From the NCBI GenBank assembly GCA_017311185.1, contig JAESUZ010002887.1, forward strand, positions 20,362 to 84,361: a stretch of DNA of 64,000 nucleotides. Direction: 5' to 3'. The notes under the pieces were generated by a model. That model was not told the origin of the DNA, did no database searches, and was given only the letters and a program-made list of their open reading frames with translations. The DNA is from Proteles cristata cristata. Its lineage: Eukaryota > Chordata > Mammalia > Carnivora > Hyaenidae. The first letter of the stretch is position 1; each line of letters opens with the position of its first letter. The translations under genes were made by a program, and so were the position numbers. Positions 41,958 to 53,030 of this stretch are shown here, piece by piece.

Positions 41958-43215
41958 TGTTTACTTGCAACCTAAACTTTTGACCGAAGACATGTATTGG
42001 CAACATTTTATCAGATGAAACATTTATCTTCCCAGTTTTATACCATGCAGTGCTAGTTGTATTTTCAACAGTGAGGATGACAAAACCATTCTTCCGTAAG
42101 ATTTCCATCATAGTGAAATCGTACAGATGCTAAAAGTTGCTGTAGTAACTATTTGCTAACGATACCGAGTTGCAATGGAAAACACTTCGCAAGCTTTATG
42201 TTTTCTGTGAGTTACTCTTTTGTAAACTAGCCGGTCCCTGTTGTTGGAAAGTTGATACCTGAGCTACCTTCTTTGCCACCAATTCCCCCAACATTTCCAA
42301 GCAAATATATTTGTTGTGTCTTTCTCTGATGCTGTGGTGATTGTATATAAGTTGTAGTCCTTGCAAGTTGAAGGGCTACTACTCTATAAGAAGCCTGCAG
42401 GGCACCTGTGTTTACATGTGAAAAATCAAGTGTCTGCTTCTGTTGACTTTTTATTTCAGATACTCTTTTTTTTCAAAGATTTTTTTTATCTTCAACTTGT
42501 TTCTTTATGTCTGGCCTATAAATGCTGCTTACATTTTGATATTTTTATTGCCTTTTTTAGCTAGAAAATCTCTACGACTAGTACACTGGGCTTGAAGCAC
42601 TTTACCATCGGTTATGGCTACAAAACTCAGCTCACCACTTGAAGGAAAATGCTTGTGAATAAACCTAGTACAAATTCCTCTTGGCCTTCCTTTTTCAGGA
42701 CTCAGCTTTGATTAGCATCAGCTGGTTTACTACTCCTGCTGCAATCAGAAATGGTTTATCTTCTGTACAAAAACGTCCCAGTGAAGCTTGTTTTGTCAAA
42801 TGTAATTCAGCACTAAAATTTACTTTCTTAATTTAGTCAATGATGTTAATGTCTAAAAGTTAACATGTTGTAAAAATGAGAAATTACTAAAAGAAATAAA
42901 TCCCTAAATTGCCTCTGATTTTTATCCCCTGTAGAGTGACAGGTGACAGAGGACTCCTAAGATGTGACATAATGTAATGTGCTCTTACTGTGTGTGACTG
43001 GTGTGCAGCTTGCACCCATGTGTGACTCTCCAGGCTGGTGTGACAACAGCCAAGCTGGTCCGTGCCCTGCTCCATGAGATGAGTCCACCAATAGACTCTC
43101 TTAGCTGTTGTGGCAATGTCAAACTCTTCTAGAAGTTTCCAAACATTCTCTCTCAATTTCACTTACCTCAAGTGTAACAGTTCCCAGAACAGCACTGGTC
43201 TGAGGACCACTGTTT
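41958..43215. other. Single-copy DNA, no gene recognised
   Basis: About 1.25 kb, AT-rich on the left, more balanced at 42920-43160. Frames at 41914-42111 and 42887-43162 on the minus strand have no recognisable domain. Confidence 0.4.
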
Positions 43216-43230
43216 AAAGTAGAAAATTCT

Positions 43231-43435
43231 TGGGGCACCTGGGTGGCTCAGTTGGTCAAGCGTCTGTGGCTTGGGTCATGATCTCACAGTTCGTGAGTTC
43301 AAGCCCTATGTCGGACTCTGTGCTGACAGCTCAGAGCCTGGAGCCTGCTTCGGATTCTGTGTCTCCTTCTCTCTCTGCTCCTTCCCTGCTCATGCTCTGT
43401 CTCTCTCTCACAAATAAATAAACACTAAAAAAAAT
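43231..43435 (+). mobile_element. CanSINE, left member of a second double insertion
   Basis: Plus-strand copy with a short internal head deletion ('caagcgtctgtggcttgggtc'), B box 'gagttcaagccc' and tail 'acaaataaataaacac'. Flanked by 'aaagtagaaaattct' (43216-43230) and 'aaagtacaagattct' (43436-43450). Confidence 0.93.
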
Positions 43436-43450
43436 AAAGTACAAGATTCT

Positions 43451-43658
43451 GGGGCCTGGCTGGCTCAGTCAGTTGAGTGTCTGACTCTTGATTTGGGCTC
43501 AGGTGATGATCTCAGGGTCGTGGGATGGACCCCCACATCAGGCTCCGAGCTGCGTGTGGAGCCTGCTTAAGACTCTCTCTTTCTCTCTCTCTCCCCTTCT
43601 CTCCTGCTTGCACACACTCTCTCTAAAACAAACAAACAAACAAAAATATATAAAAAAT
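43451..43658 (+). mobile_element. CanSINE, right member of a second double insertion
   Basis: Plus-strand, more diverged copy ('ggggcctggctggctcag' head, tail with (AAAC)n at 43626-43643). A third target copy 'aaagtacaagatt' follows at 43659-43671, identical over 13 bases to the one at 43436. Confidence 0.92.
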
Positions 43659-43814
43659 AAAGTACAAGATTTGGAGTCTAGAGAGATTTGATTTCAAGAC
43701 CAAAATTTTATTACAAATTGTTGCAATCTCCTTTGGAACCTCCTTTTCTCTGAAATGGAGCTCATAGCATCAATCTCCAAGGGCTGTTTTGAAGCTGAAG
43801 TAAAGCATTCACGC

Positions 43815-44098
43815 CTTTGTTCAGTACACAGATATTTCATGAGCCCCTACTATGTGTCAGAAACCGAGGATCTTGGGTTACATCAATGAGCAAAACATAC
43901 AATGGCGTGGTAGAGATAGAAAGAACAACCAAACGAGTTAAGAATAAGGTATTTAAAAGGTGATAAATGTTCTGGGAAAGAGTGCACAGGAGCGAACTTG
44001 AGTGCTGGGTGCGGGGGGTCGGGGGGGAGTAGGTTGCAGTCTGAATAGTGTGATCAGGAAAGAAATTCGATTCAATGATGCGAGCAGAATCACTTAGC
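43815..44098 (-). repeat. L2 3' region
   Basis: Reverse-complement L2: 'agatatttcatgagcccctac', 'tatgtgtcagaaaccgagg', 'caatgagcaaaacatac', 'ggtgataaatgttctggg' and 'gtgtgatcaggaaagaa' follow the L2 3' end order. The 87-residue frame here (44100-43837) is a product of this relic, not a gene. Confidence 0.65.
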
Positions 44099-44107
44099 AC
44101 AGAGCCT

Positions 44108-44284
44108 ATAAAAATTTTTATATTTTAGAAAGCATCCGTGGAGGAGGGCCAAAGAGAGAGAGGGGACAGAGGATCTGAAGCAGGCTTTGCTGGAAGCCCG
44201 ACACGGGGCTCGAACTCACAAACCATGAGATCATGACCTGAGCCAAAGTCAGATGCTTAACTGGCTAAGTCACCCAGGCGCCCC
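44108..44284 (-). mobile_element. CanSINE, internally rearranged
   Basis: Minus-strand copy with a short body ('aggagggccaaagagagagag'), 'gaagcccgacacggggctc' core and a head ending 'agtcacccaggcgcccc'. Part of the centre is replaced, with 'gctttgctggaagcccg' where the 'gagctgtcagcacag' block is expected. Confidence 0.85.
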
Positions 44285-44989
44285 TAAATAGTAGCTTTTA
44301 TAATTAGTTCATGATTACTTTGTGTTGCCCTTCATGAGAAAGAGAAAATGCCTTTATTTTTGGGGTGATCGTTAGAAATGAGTGTGTGCACACGGCCACA
44401 CACAGTCACATGCCGTAGGAATTTGGTGTGGACGAAGCCATTTCCTAGAGCACATTTCTGATTGCATTTATGATTATCTGGGGGCCCAGCTAAGTGAGAG
44501 TTAGATTGGTTTGGTGGTAGAATAGGATGGAATGAGAAGCTCATGAAATTCTTTGGCAGTTAACTAGAGGAAGTGTCAAACGGCCAAGCCCAGGTTTTGA
44601 TTCCATCATGATTCTCTGTGCATCTAACTTGACTGTTCCTCCTTATTTTGTTGAAGTGCCACAGTCTCTTTTGACGCTGTAATATGCATTCCACTTGGCC
44701 ATAGCCATGGGAGAAAGTATATCAGAGAAGTGAAAACTGTTGTCAGCTAACCTTTACAATCGATGTTTCTTGAAGATTCACCTGACCGTCACTGCCTTTT
44801 CAGGAATAACTTACTCCTACAAAATCGTACACACAGTGGGATAAAACTTTCATTAAAAAAAAAAAACCCACAGTGTGGGTGTCTACAGGAAGAACAGTTA
44901 TCTTAGAGTGGTGGGATTATGGGTATTTTCCAATTTCCTACAATTGGTATGTGTGTTTTCAGTAATCAGAAATAGCCAGTAAGTGTTAC

Positions 44990-45020
<31 letters not shown>

Positions 45021-45915
45021 GAGAGCGCGAAAACAGCCTACTCTTGCTAATACAAAAAGGCTATTCTTTTATGCTTTCATTTTCATCCTGGGGGAGGTGA
45101 AGGAGTAGAATTTATTGGTTTGGAGACTGTTTTGAGAATTTCTCTTTCGGATTTTATCTCCACATTCTCTGAAAACCTCTATGTGAATTTCCTACTCGAA
45201 CTGCTTTGCTGCGTTGTTATTAGACCGTCCTCCTCTGAACTTGGCTGGAAATCAAAGGCCCCTCCAGATAAGAATCTGTCCACAATGTGCATTTTCGGAG
45301 CAAGTCCGAAGCTGTTTTGTTCTAACACTCAAAGAAAGCTTTTGTATTTTCAATTTCAAGTGCTCTGCAGTAAACCAACAGTCTATATAGATTATACAAA
45401 AGGGTCATATGTTGGTTTGAGCTGGTTTCTAGGGGGAAAAAATCACCATTGAGGAACAGCAAGCATTTACACAAGGAAGTGACAGCTGCTGGGCCATTAG
45501 ATCCGTCCATGGGGCCAACTCCCTCTCTTTTCAATTTCGCCGTGATCTGTAGCTACAATTCTGCGGCTGAGCTGCTGGCGGCGGGCTATGCCCCGACACC
45601 ACCTATGCTTCTCAGAGCACTACCTTTCATCAGAGACCTCTCACATGAAGTCCTTTATAAGGAAGACAAACAGCGCCAGCTCGGAGAGGGAGAAGCAGAA
45701 AATGTGTCCTGATTTAAAGTTCTGTAGTGGCCATTTAAGTAGTTGTAGAGAGCACGCTCAAAGCTTAAAGCTCTTGGTTTCTACTGGATTCCCCTGGCCA
45801 TTCTCTTGATTATCAGGATATATCTTTAGCTGAAGCTGCATCCAAAATGCTAAACCTCACAGTTTGCTAAGTTCAGTGCTAATTAATGATGTCTGGGTTT
45901 TTGGGGGTTTTTTGA
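44285..45915. other. Single-copy DNA with a poly-A-ended segment
   Basis: About 1.6 kb. 44850-44990 ends in 26 consecutive A (44991-45016), followed by 'gagagagagcgcg', so it may be the 3' end of an unrecognised retrocopy. 45450-45850 is balanced in composition and repeat-free. The frames there (for example 45449-45712) start at non-ATG codons and no domain is recognised. Confidence 0.4.
44991..45016. repeat. Poly-A tract, 26 A
   Basis: An uninterrupted run of A that is longer than the SINE tails around it. The sequence at its left does not look like a CanSINE or a young L1. Confidence 0.95.
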
Positions 45916-46140
45916 CAAATTTTTTAATGTTTATTAATTTGAGACAGAGAGAGAGAGAGACAGAGACACAGCGTACGGCTGGGGGAGGGGCAGAGAGAGG
46001 GAGAGACCTAGAATCTGAAGCAGCCTCTAGGTTCTGAGCTGTCAGTGCAGAGCCCAATGCGGGCCTTGAACCCAACTTCTGTGGGATCGTGGCCTGAGCC
46101 GAAGCTGGATGCTTAACCGACTGAGGCCCCCAGGTGCCCC
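45916..46140 (-). mobile_element. CanSINE
   Basis: Minus-strand copy: 'ttttttaatgtttattaattt' tail complement, (GA)n run at 45947-45959, 'gtcagtgcagagcccaatgcg' core, head ending 'gaggcccccaggtgcccc'. No clear TSD. Confidence 0.92.
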
Positions 46141-46890
46141 AATAGTATCTATCTTTAAAAAATATATTTGTGGTGATAGGCTTAAAGAAGTGAAGTGAAA
46201 CTTTGGGAAACTACAATCCTCTTAATTTTCTCTGGGGTCAGATGTTATAAGTATCAGCCCTTTCAGACAGCCCAGGGGTTTGGTCCAGGGTTTCATAGGA
46301 GAGTAAGAAGTTCTAGGTGAGGACAAGCCTTTGATTTTTTTGTACCAAGGTCTTTCCTCATCTTTGCTTTGATTCTCTGGTGCATTGCTTTTTTCCTTCC
46401 GTCTCTTAGAATGTCTTCCCTTGGGATCCCTGGATTAGCTTTTCCGTTGATGTTTACACGTGTGTTCAGGCCCACTGCTTATCCTGACGTCATCTCAGAT
46501 GGGCAAGGTCTTGAAGCTTACTCACTTCTTAGCCCAATTACTTCCTCTCCCCTCTGACCCTGAATAACTGTCTCTGTACTTTCCTGGACAGAGCTTAACC
46601 TGAAGCGGCCTGCACCGACGTGGAACGCAAGCTGTTAGCTCTACTGCTTTGCACAGGGCAGCCAGTTGCATCAAACCATCTGTTCAATGTACGTGCCCCA
46701 AATCAATTGCGTGAGTTCTTTGATTCAGAAGATTTGCTTTTTGTGCAATTAAGGAGCAAATTTTTTTCTGCACTAAATGGTAAAGTCAAAACAGAAAATT
46801 GGTCATGTCTCAAACAATGTCATTTTTTTAAGTCCTTTTCTTCCCCCCTGCTGGAATACTGAGTACTGAGTCCATTTGGTAGGTGTAGAG
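46141..46890. other. Single-copy DNA, no gene recognised
   Basis: About 750 bp with no recognisable repeat. Short frames such as 46620-46862 show no domain. Confidence 0.4.
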
Positions 46891-46902
46891 AATGGCTTTC
46901 CA

Positions 46903-47107
46903 AAAAAATTTTTTTTTCTAAATCTTTATTTTTGAGAGAGAGGGAGACAGACAGAGTGCGAGCTGGGGAGGAACAGAGAGAGAGAGAGACACAATCCGAA
47001 GCAGGCCCCAGGCTCTGAGCTGTCAGCAAAGAGCCTGACACAGGGCTCAAACTGCCGAATTGCAAGCTGAAGTCGGACGCCCAACCGACTGAGCCACCCA
47101 GGCACCC
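46903..47107 (-). mobile_element. CanSINE with a head deletion
   Basis: Minus-strand copy: T-run 46910-46918, GA-rich body, 'gcacaaagagcctgac'-like core, then 'ccgaattgcaagctgaagtcgg', where about 18 bp of the usual 'gagatcatgacctgagc' is lost, and head ending 'gagccacccaggcaccc'. Confidence 0.9.
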
Positions 47108-47144
47108 TGAGAATACCACTTTTAATTTCATGGTTTAAAGTTTC

Positions 47145-47353
47145 AGGGGGCCCTGCGTGGCTCAGTCCGTTGGGTGTCTGACTTCGGCTCAGGTCATGAG
47201 CTCACAGCTCTGTTCATGGGTTCGAGCCCCACATCGGGCTCTGTGCTAAAAACACAGCTTTGAATTCTGTGTCTCCCTCTCTCCATGACCCTCCTCCCCA
47301 CTCTCTCTTTTTCTCTCTCTCAAAAATAAACATTAAAAATTAAAAAAAAAAAT
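47145..47353 (+). mobile_element. CanSINE
   Basis: Plus-strand copy ('gggggccctgcgtggctcag' head, B box 'gggttcgagcccc', shortened centre, tail 'aaaaataaacattaaaaatt'). Short TSD 'aaagtttca' at about 47137-47145 and 47354-47362. Confidence 0.92.
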
Positions 47354-47362
47354 AAAGTTTCA

Positions 47363-48812
47363 TAGTTTGATCGCAAAGCAGAAAGAGGCTGACTCATTTT
47401 ATCACACCAAAGTAGACAATAATAGCAGTGGTTTAATCTGAATTAAAGCCCAGGACACTCAAAACTGATGCTAATCTCTGTATTATCTAGATCCCTCCCC
47501 CTAAGACCCAGTTCACACATTCGATTCCATTGGATTGTTATTGGCATTTGAGCTCTTATTCTTCAAGACAAGCATAAACACCTGGGGATCGGGCACGTTC
47601 CCAGGCCTATCTGTGCCTTTCCCAATTCCTAGCTCCAAACTCGGCATCCGGTTAAATCTCCAACAATCACTGAAATGAGTTGAATTCATGGTTAACCTGA
47701 AGAAGGAAATGGCTTACTCTGAAAACTAGATGTTTGTGCGATTGTTTTAGGTGGTAACACAGGAATGAAGGAGGACGTAAAAAATACCTTAGCAGAAGTA
47801 CCTCAAAAGAACCTCAAGGGAGCCTTTAATCACACAGAAGACCTTGATGTCCTATCACCTTGACTACGGGGAAAGGAAATCAAAATAGGTTTCTTATTCA
47901 AACAGCCACTTAAAAAGTTAAAACCGCTACTCAATAAATGCAGTACGATATTTTTGCCAAAAAGTCAGAAGGCATCAGATGGCAAAATAACATTAAAAGA
48001 TTCACCAGACCAGTTTAATTCATCCGACTGAGATGAGCTGGGGAGCAGTTTTATGTGGATGAGGAGGCATTCAGCCTCCTCTCTCTCAGACAGAAACATT
48101 TAATCCAATGAGATGAAATGCAAACCCTGAAACATTCTCTCTGTATCATCAGAATACAGAGCAACAGAAGTTATAGAAAATGCTGAACAAAGTCTGAAGT
48201 ACGACCACTGTCAAAATGCTGACATTGATTTTATTCACTTCTTGAGATCTAAATTGGAAAATCAAAAAGAATCAGATTGAACACAGGTCTTTATGATATA
48301 CTGTAATCGAAGACAATACAGGGCTGGGACTCCAATGCATAATAGAAGGTCTTGCAGGACAGAATTTGCTGATTCTGAGATGAAGGACCGAGTTACCATT
48401 ATCAGAATGAGTTTTGTTCCACAACTCAGTGATTTATTACTCATGTTGCCCACTCACAGATCATTGTCCCGTCACTCAGACAAAGACCTCTGAGGCTCTG
48501 CAAAGAATAAATAAGGAAAAAGGAAAGACCTAAACCCACAAACGTATGTGCAAATAAAGCAAGGGAAAACTCATTTGCTATCAAATGGCTTTTATCTTTA
48601 CTTAAAAAAAAATATCCAGAAGCACAAAGAAGCAGTTCTTCCCTGCAGTTGTATATAAAAGCAGAGTCGCTTAAAATTTTTGCAAGAAATTAGCTTTCGC
48701 ATAGAAATGTATTTATGGAGCAAATAGATGTGCCAAAGTGGAGTTGGGAGAGCTCCAGTCTGGAATCCTTGCCTCCTTTGTCAGATGATTGCTCCGCTAA
48801 TTAATACGCTGG
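47363..48812. other. Repeat-poor island of about 1.45 kb
   Basis: No SINE, LINE, LTR or DNA transposon is recognised, which is unusual for this window. The composition is balanced to AT-rich, with no long ATG frame. Candidate conserved non-coding or regulatory DNA, but nothing in the sequence itself proves that. Confidence 0.45.
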
Positions 48813-48814
48813 GT

Positions 48815-49170
48815 CAGGACTCAGTAAACTATGGCTCGCTGGTCCAATCCGCCCCAGAGCCCAGTTCGGCACAACCCAAGGGCTGACGATGGTTTTGACA
48901 TTTGCAGATGGTGGCAAAAAAAATCTTTTTAAAGAATAATGTTTTGTGATGGGTGAAAATTATATGAAATTCAGAATTAAGTGTCCATAAATAAAGTGTT
49001 ATTGGAACACAGCCTCCGTGTGCTTACAGACTGTCCATGTGCCTTTCATGCTACAACAGCGTAGCCGAGGAGTTGTGACAGACCGGGTGGCTGGAAAAGC
49101 CTAAAATGTGTGTTGTCTGGCCCTTTATGGAAAAAGTTGGGCAACCCTTGTGTTGTAGCATTAATGACAT
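48815..49170. repeat. DNA-transposon relic (hAT-type, family uncertain)
   Basis: 'gactcagtaaactatggctcg' on the left and 'gtctggccctttatggaaaaag', 'ttgggcaacccttgtg' on the right are inverted-end-like versions of a common mammalian repeat whose ends read 'cagcaaactttttctgtaaa...gggcca'. The centre has 'ccataaataaagtgttattgg', as in that family. About 350 bp, no coding sequence. Confidence 0.55.
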
Positions 49171-49196
49171 ATTTACGCTCAGGAGAGGACATGTTA

Positions 49197-49410
49197 AAAT
49201 CTTTTTTAATGTTTATTTTTGAGAGAGAGAGCGCGCGAGTGCATGAGAGAGTGGGGGAGGGGTAGAGAGAGAGAGACACCGATTCTGAAGCAGGCTCCAG
49301 GCTCCTAGCTGTCAGCACAGAGGCCTGCGCGGGTTCAAACCCATGAACCGTGGGATCATGACCTGAGCCGAAGTCGGATGCTTAACTGACTGAGCCACCC
49401 AGGCGCCCCA
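49197..49410 (-). mobile_element. CanSINE
   Basis: Minus-strand copy with 'gagagagagagcgcgcgag' after the tail complement, 'gaagcaggctccaggctcc' core and head ending 'gagccacccaggcgcccc'. Flanks 'agaggac(a/c)tgtt' at 49184-49194 and 49413-49423 form a TSD with one mismatch. Confidence 0.93.
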
Positions 49411-49423
49411 AAAGAGGACCTGT

Positions 49424-50499
49424 TTACAAAGTGGGTGGGACTTGGCCTAACTTGACAAATGAAGGAAAAAATACTCTCCTATGCAGATGCACAGATATCC
49501 TTACCTCCATGCACACACATCCGGGACACCTCCAGATGACCTGTAAGGGCAGTGAATACATCTCATGGATGCTTTTGATAGAAGGGTGAATTTACATACT
49601 ACCTAGAGAGCTACTTGTAGGAGGGGATTAGCATTTGGAACAGATCCCTGGTGGTTTTCCTCTGTTCTCTTTAGGACTGGAATAGATGGGCTGCATTTGA
49701 CTGAGCTAGTTCATAAAATTCTAGACATATACAGAAAGGAGGAACACTAAGGTCAGGTCTTTCCAAATGTAAATAAGTCGAGTGTCATTAGTACCGATGA
49801 AAACCTAATTATTCTTAGAAACTTGCCATCTTAAAAAAAAAAAAAAAGTGCAGCCCCTTTGGCTCCCATATCCCAGAACGCAAGCTAGGTTGTGTGTTAT
49901 CTGAGCCCCGGAGGACTTGGCCAGAGAGAAAATGGAGCATGCACGGGGGGAAAAATATTGTTGAGTTTCCCTATTACGGCTTTATTTTAGACAACTCGAG
50001 TGTAAATGCAATCCTGACCTTTAAACATCCCCACGTTGATATATAAAAAATACACGATACAAGCAGTAAACAACCAGCGAAACCTTCTATTTCTACCATA
50101 GCCTGTTACCATCTTACAGCATGGAATTTGCTAAATATAATTTGTAGCATTGCTATTGGGCAGAAAGCCGCTGCCCACAAGCAGGCTCTCAGAGTAAAAG
50201 TGTCCTGTAAAATACCTTTAATAGGAAAACAATGCATTTAAAAAAATTTTACTTGCTGTACGCATGAATGACCCTGAGGACAAAAATAACCAGCGTGTGG
50301 ATGTAATATATAAATCACGAGATGATAGGGAACACTACTAGCTAGTTTTATTACAATATTCTCGGGCTGGAATAGTGTGCTGTCTCTGTAGGACCCAGTC
50401 ACTGAAGAGGCAAAGCAAGCGACTGGGAAACAAGAACAAGAAGCCGTGTATCATTCATGGGAAAGAAGTTTATGCGCATGGGACTTCGAAGCAAGTGCT
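49424..50499. other. Repeat-poor island of about 1.1 kb
   Basis: No transposon recognised apart from a short A-run (49832-49846). Contains AT-rich and balanced stretches but no supported exon. Confidence 0.45.
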
Positions 50500-50513
50500 T
50501 CTAGAGAGTATTG

Positions 50514-50744
50514 CTTTAAAAAAATTTTTTTCTTAATGTTTTATTTATTTATGAGAGAGGGAGAGAGACAGCGTGAGCAGGGGAGGATGAGAGAGAGAGA
50601 GGGAGACACAGAAACTGAAGCAGGGTCCAGGCTCTGAGCTAGCTGTCAGCACAGAGCCCAACGCGGGGCTCGAACCCACGAACCGTGAGATCACGACCTG
50701 AGGCAAAGTCAGATGCTTAACCGACTGAGCCACCCAGGCGCCCC
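50514..50744 (-). mobile_element. CanSINE with 13-bp TSD
   Basis: Minus-strand full-length copy, core 'gcacagagcccaacgcgggg', head ending 'gagccacccaggcgcccc'. TSD 'tctagagagtatt' is identical at 50500-50512 and 50745-50757. Confidence 0.95.
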
Positions 50745-50759
50745 TCTAGAGAGTATTTC

Positions 50760-51195
50760 TTCTGCCACAGACAGTGTGATTGATGGCAAAGACGGCCATA
50801 AATTCCTCCCATCTCTGTTCTATCGAGTTAACTTTGCTGCTTCTCCCCACATGAGATGGAGTCGGTTTTTCTGCCCCCTCAATCTGGACTTGGCTGCAGG
50901 AAGGGAGCAAATATGTCACAGAATCTTCAAGAGCCCCCCAGCCTCCCTTTGGAGTTCACCCTCCCTGGGTGCTCTTCGCAGCCCTGAGCCCGCCGTGCGA
51001 AGAAGCCCAGACTAGCCTGCTAAACATCATGGAGCAGACAAACCATCCCAGCTGTGGCCCAGCCACCGTGCCAACTAGCAGACACATGAGTGAGGCCACC
51101 CTAGACAGGCCAGGATGCAAGAATCTCTTGGCTGATCTACAGGAACAGTAGAATTAATAAATGCTTATTATTTTAAGCCACTGCATTTGGGAGTG
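50760..51195 (+). repeat. Ancient LTR-like / mammal-wide repeat
   Basis: The sequence runs through 'cgtgcgaagaagcccagac', 'tagcctgctaaacatcatgg', 'agcagacaaaccatccc' to 'aataaatgcttattatttta' and 'agccactgcatttgggag'. That is the order of a mammal-wide LTR-like repeat I recall but cannot name. Its end shares the 'aataaatg..tt.ttgtaagcc' motif with the repeat at 32875-33355, suggesting related families. Confidence 0.5.
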
Positions 51196-52610
51196 GCTTG
51201 CATGCAGCACGAGCTAGAGTTGGTGCCCTGGTGGTGGGCCCTGAGTGCTTCCTGTGTTGGGGGTCCAATCCCACTTCTCTTGCCAGAATGTGCCTGACTC
51301 TGGAGGCCATTATTTCCAAGCCTGTGAAGCCTGCTGGCTTACGTGCTGGCTGCTGGGGCTTGTCTATGGGCTACACAGTTGCCGTAGGTAACATGGGATC
51401 GTGCCAAGCCCTGGGCGACCTTCTTGGGCTGACGGCCACCTCCGTGAAGGGTCTTACAAATTCTGGTTCCTCAGAGTTTCCTGCTGGCCTGCTGAAATGA
51501 CTCAGGTCTGGGAAGTTGGGGAAGTTCTGGGACTTCCTCCACCAGTTAAGGGGTCTTTATACTCCATAGCCTCTGAAGGGTGTCTGACATTTCCATATAT
51601 TTCTTGGATTTGTCCTGACTGAAGTGAGAATTTTTGGGATAGTCACAGAAGCTCCAAGGACAGGGACAACGGGAGGCATCCAGACTATAGCTCAGGGCGT
51701 AGGATGGTGTCAGGCTCTCTGGGGGCAAATGGTGCCCACAAAGAGGGGATTTGGCGCTCCTCAGAGGCAGGCGATTTCGCTGACAGCCTGGGTTCTACAC
51801 TGGACTTGGCCACAAACTACCTCCACATGTCTGACCATAAATGAACAAACAAACAAACAAAATGCTTCACTTTGCTGGGTTTCAGTTTCCGAATCTGTCA
51901 CGTGGGGAGAACTGGGTTGGAGGGTATTTACTGTCTTTGGTGAATTTAACTAAGAGTCTTTGGGCGTTGTCGCCCGGACTTCACACCCTGTCCTCTGTCT
52001 CTCACTTCTTTTGACTTTGCTCTGTCATCCCCCCTCCCAGAATCATGATTTTCGGGATTTGGAGGGAGAAGGGAGGCAGGCCCCTTTCAGGATAAGGACA
52101 AGAGCCATGCACACAGGCTCTACCAGAGCTCATGGAAGTGATGTTAGTGACGTCTCTCAGGGGAGCATTAGCGAGGGTCTGGCAAAAAAGGATGCAGTAG
52201 AGGAAGTGTTGGAAGTGGAGGAGGGCACAGCCCAAGTAGCAGCCTGGGAAGCGTGTCCCATCTATGCTCTCTTGTAAATAACCTCCCATCCACGGAGGGG
52301 CGCTCTCTCTGGCACGTTCTCTTCCGCTCCCGCTCCTCCATCTCTCTCCCTCTCCCTCTCTCTCCGGCTCCCGCCCCCGCCCAGTCGGCCAGTTGATCAA
52401 TCGGTCTTGCAATATCAGGTAAGGTCTTCAACCTGTGGGTTTACTTAATTCATTTTACTCTGTGCTTTGTGTTATCGTGACAACATTTTGGTTTCTACAC
52501 TGCATTGATAGACTAACCACTATAAGTTAATATGTAGGAGTTTTGTTTGCTTTTTAATGGAGTCAGAGCTTGAGTGTTTTTCATATTCTGAAGGCTTACA
52601 CGTCAGTCCC
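51196..52610. other. Single-copy DNA with a pyrimidine/GC-rich block and a splice-donor-like site
   Basis: No gene is proven. 51870-51930 ('gggtttcagtttccgaatctg') resembles a MIR core. 52290-52385 is a pyrimidine-rich tract ending in CCCGCCCCCGCCC (52372-52384, GC-box-like), followed 35 bases later by 'aatatcaggtaagg' (52411-52424), a good match to a mammalian 5' splice site. The frame 51960-52277 starts with TTG and shows only a hydrophobic-looking N-terminus. Confidence 0.35.
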
Positions 52611-52614
52611 AGTT

Positions 52615-52830
52615 CAGAACCCACCAATGGCTCCCCATCACATAAAGCCCTTACTGGTTCCCATGGCCTGAACCTCTCCTTGGAACAGCCTTTCCCGCTG
52701 ACCTTCCCACTCAGCCCTACCTGCTGATCCTCGAATACACCAACACTGTTCCCACCCCACGTCATGACCCCAGGTTCTTCTTGTGACCTGCTGCTCTACT
52801 GGGAACCAGGACTTTCCAAATCCTCCAGGA
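52615..52830 (+). repeat. L2 coding-region fragment
   Basis: 'agaacccaccaatggctccc', 'cataaagcccttactgg' and 'tgatcctcgaatacaccaac' follow the L2 ORF2 C-terminal region in plus orientation. Short and diverged; no open frame of significance. Confidence 0.55.
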
Positions 52831-52884
52831 CGTTCGGATGTGTGGCCAGGGGTGAGAATAACTGAACTTGCGTTCATATTTAGG

Positions 52885-53030
52885 CTCAAAGCGTCTCCAA
52901 TTTAAATGTGGATGTAAAGCACCTGGGAATCTTGTTCCAGTGTGGGTCCTGATTCAGGAGTGGGGAAGGGCTTGGGCTTCTACAGGTCACCTCCCCTCCC
53001 AGGTGATGCTCATATCAACCCTGGGGTGAG
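52885..53030. repeat. MER5-like hAT relic
   Basis: 'cacctgggaatcttgttcc', 'gtcctgattcaggagtgggg' and 'caggtgatgctcatatc' match the pattern of MER5-type elements. About 145 bp, ends eroded. Confidence 0.5.

Noticed and set aside
51960..52277. Secreted-protein-like frame with hydrophobic N-terminus
   Set aside because: The start is TTG rather than ATG, the upstream context is not initiation-like, and hydrophobic leaders appear easily in CT-rich DNA.
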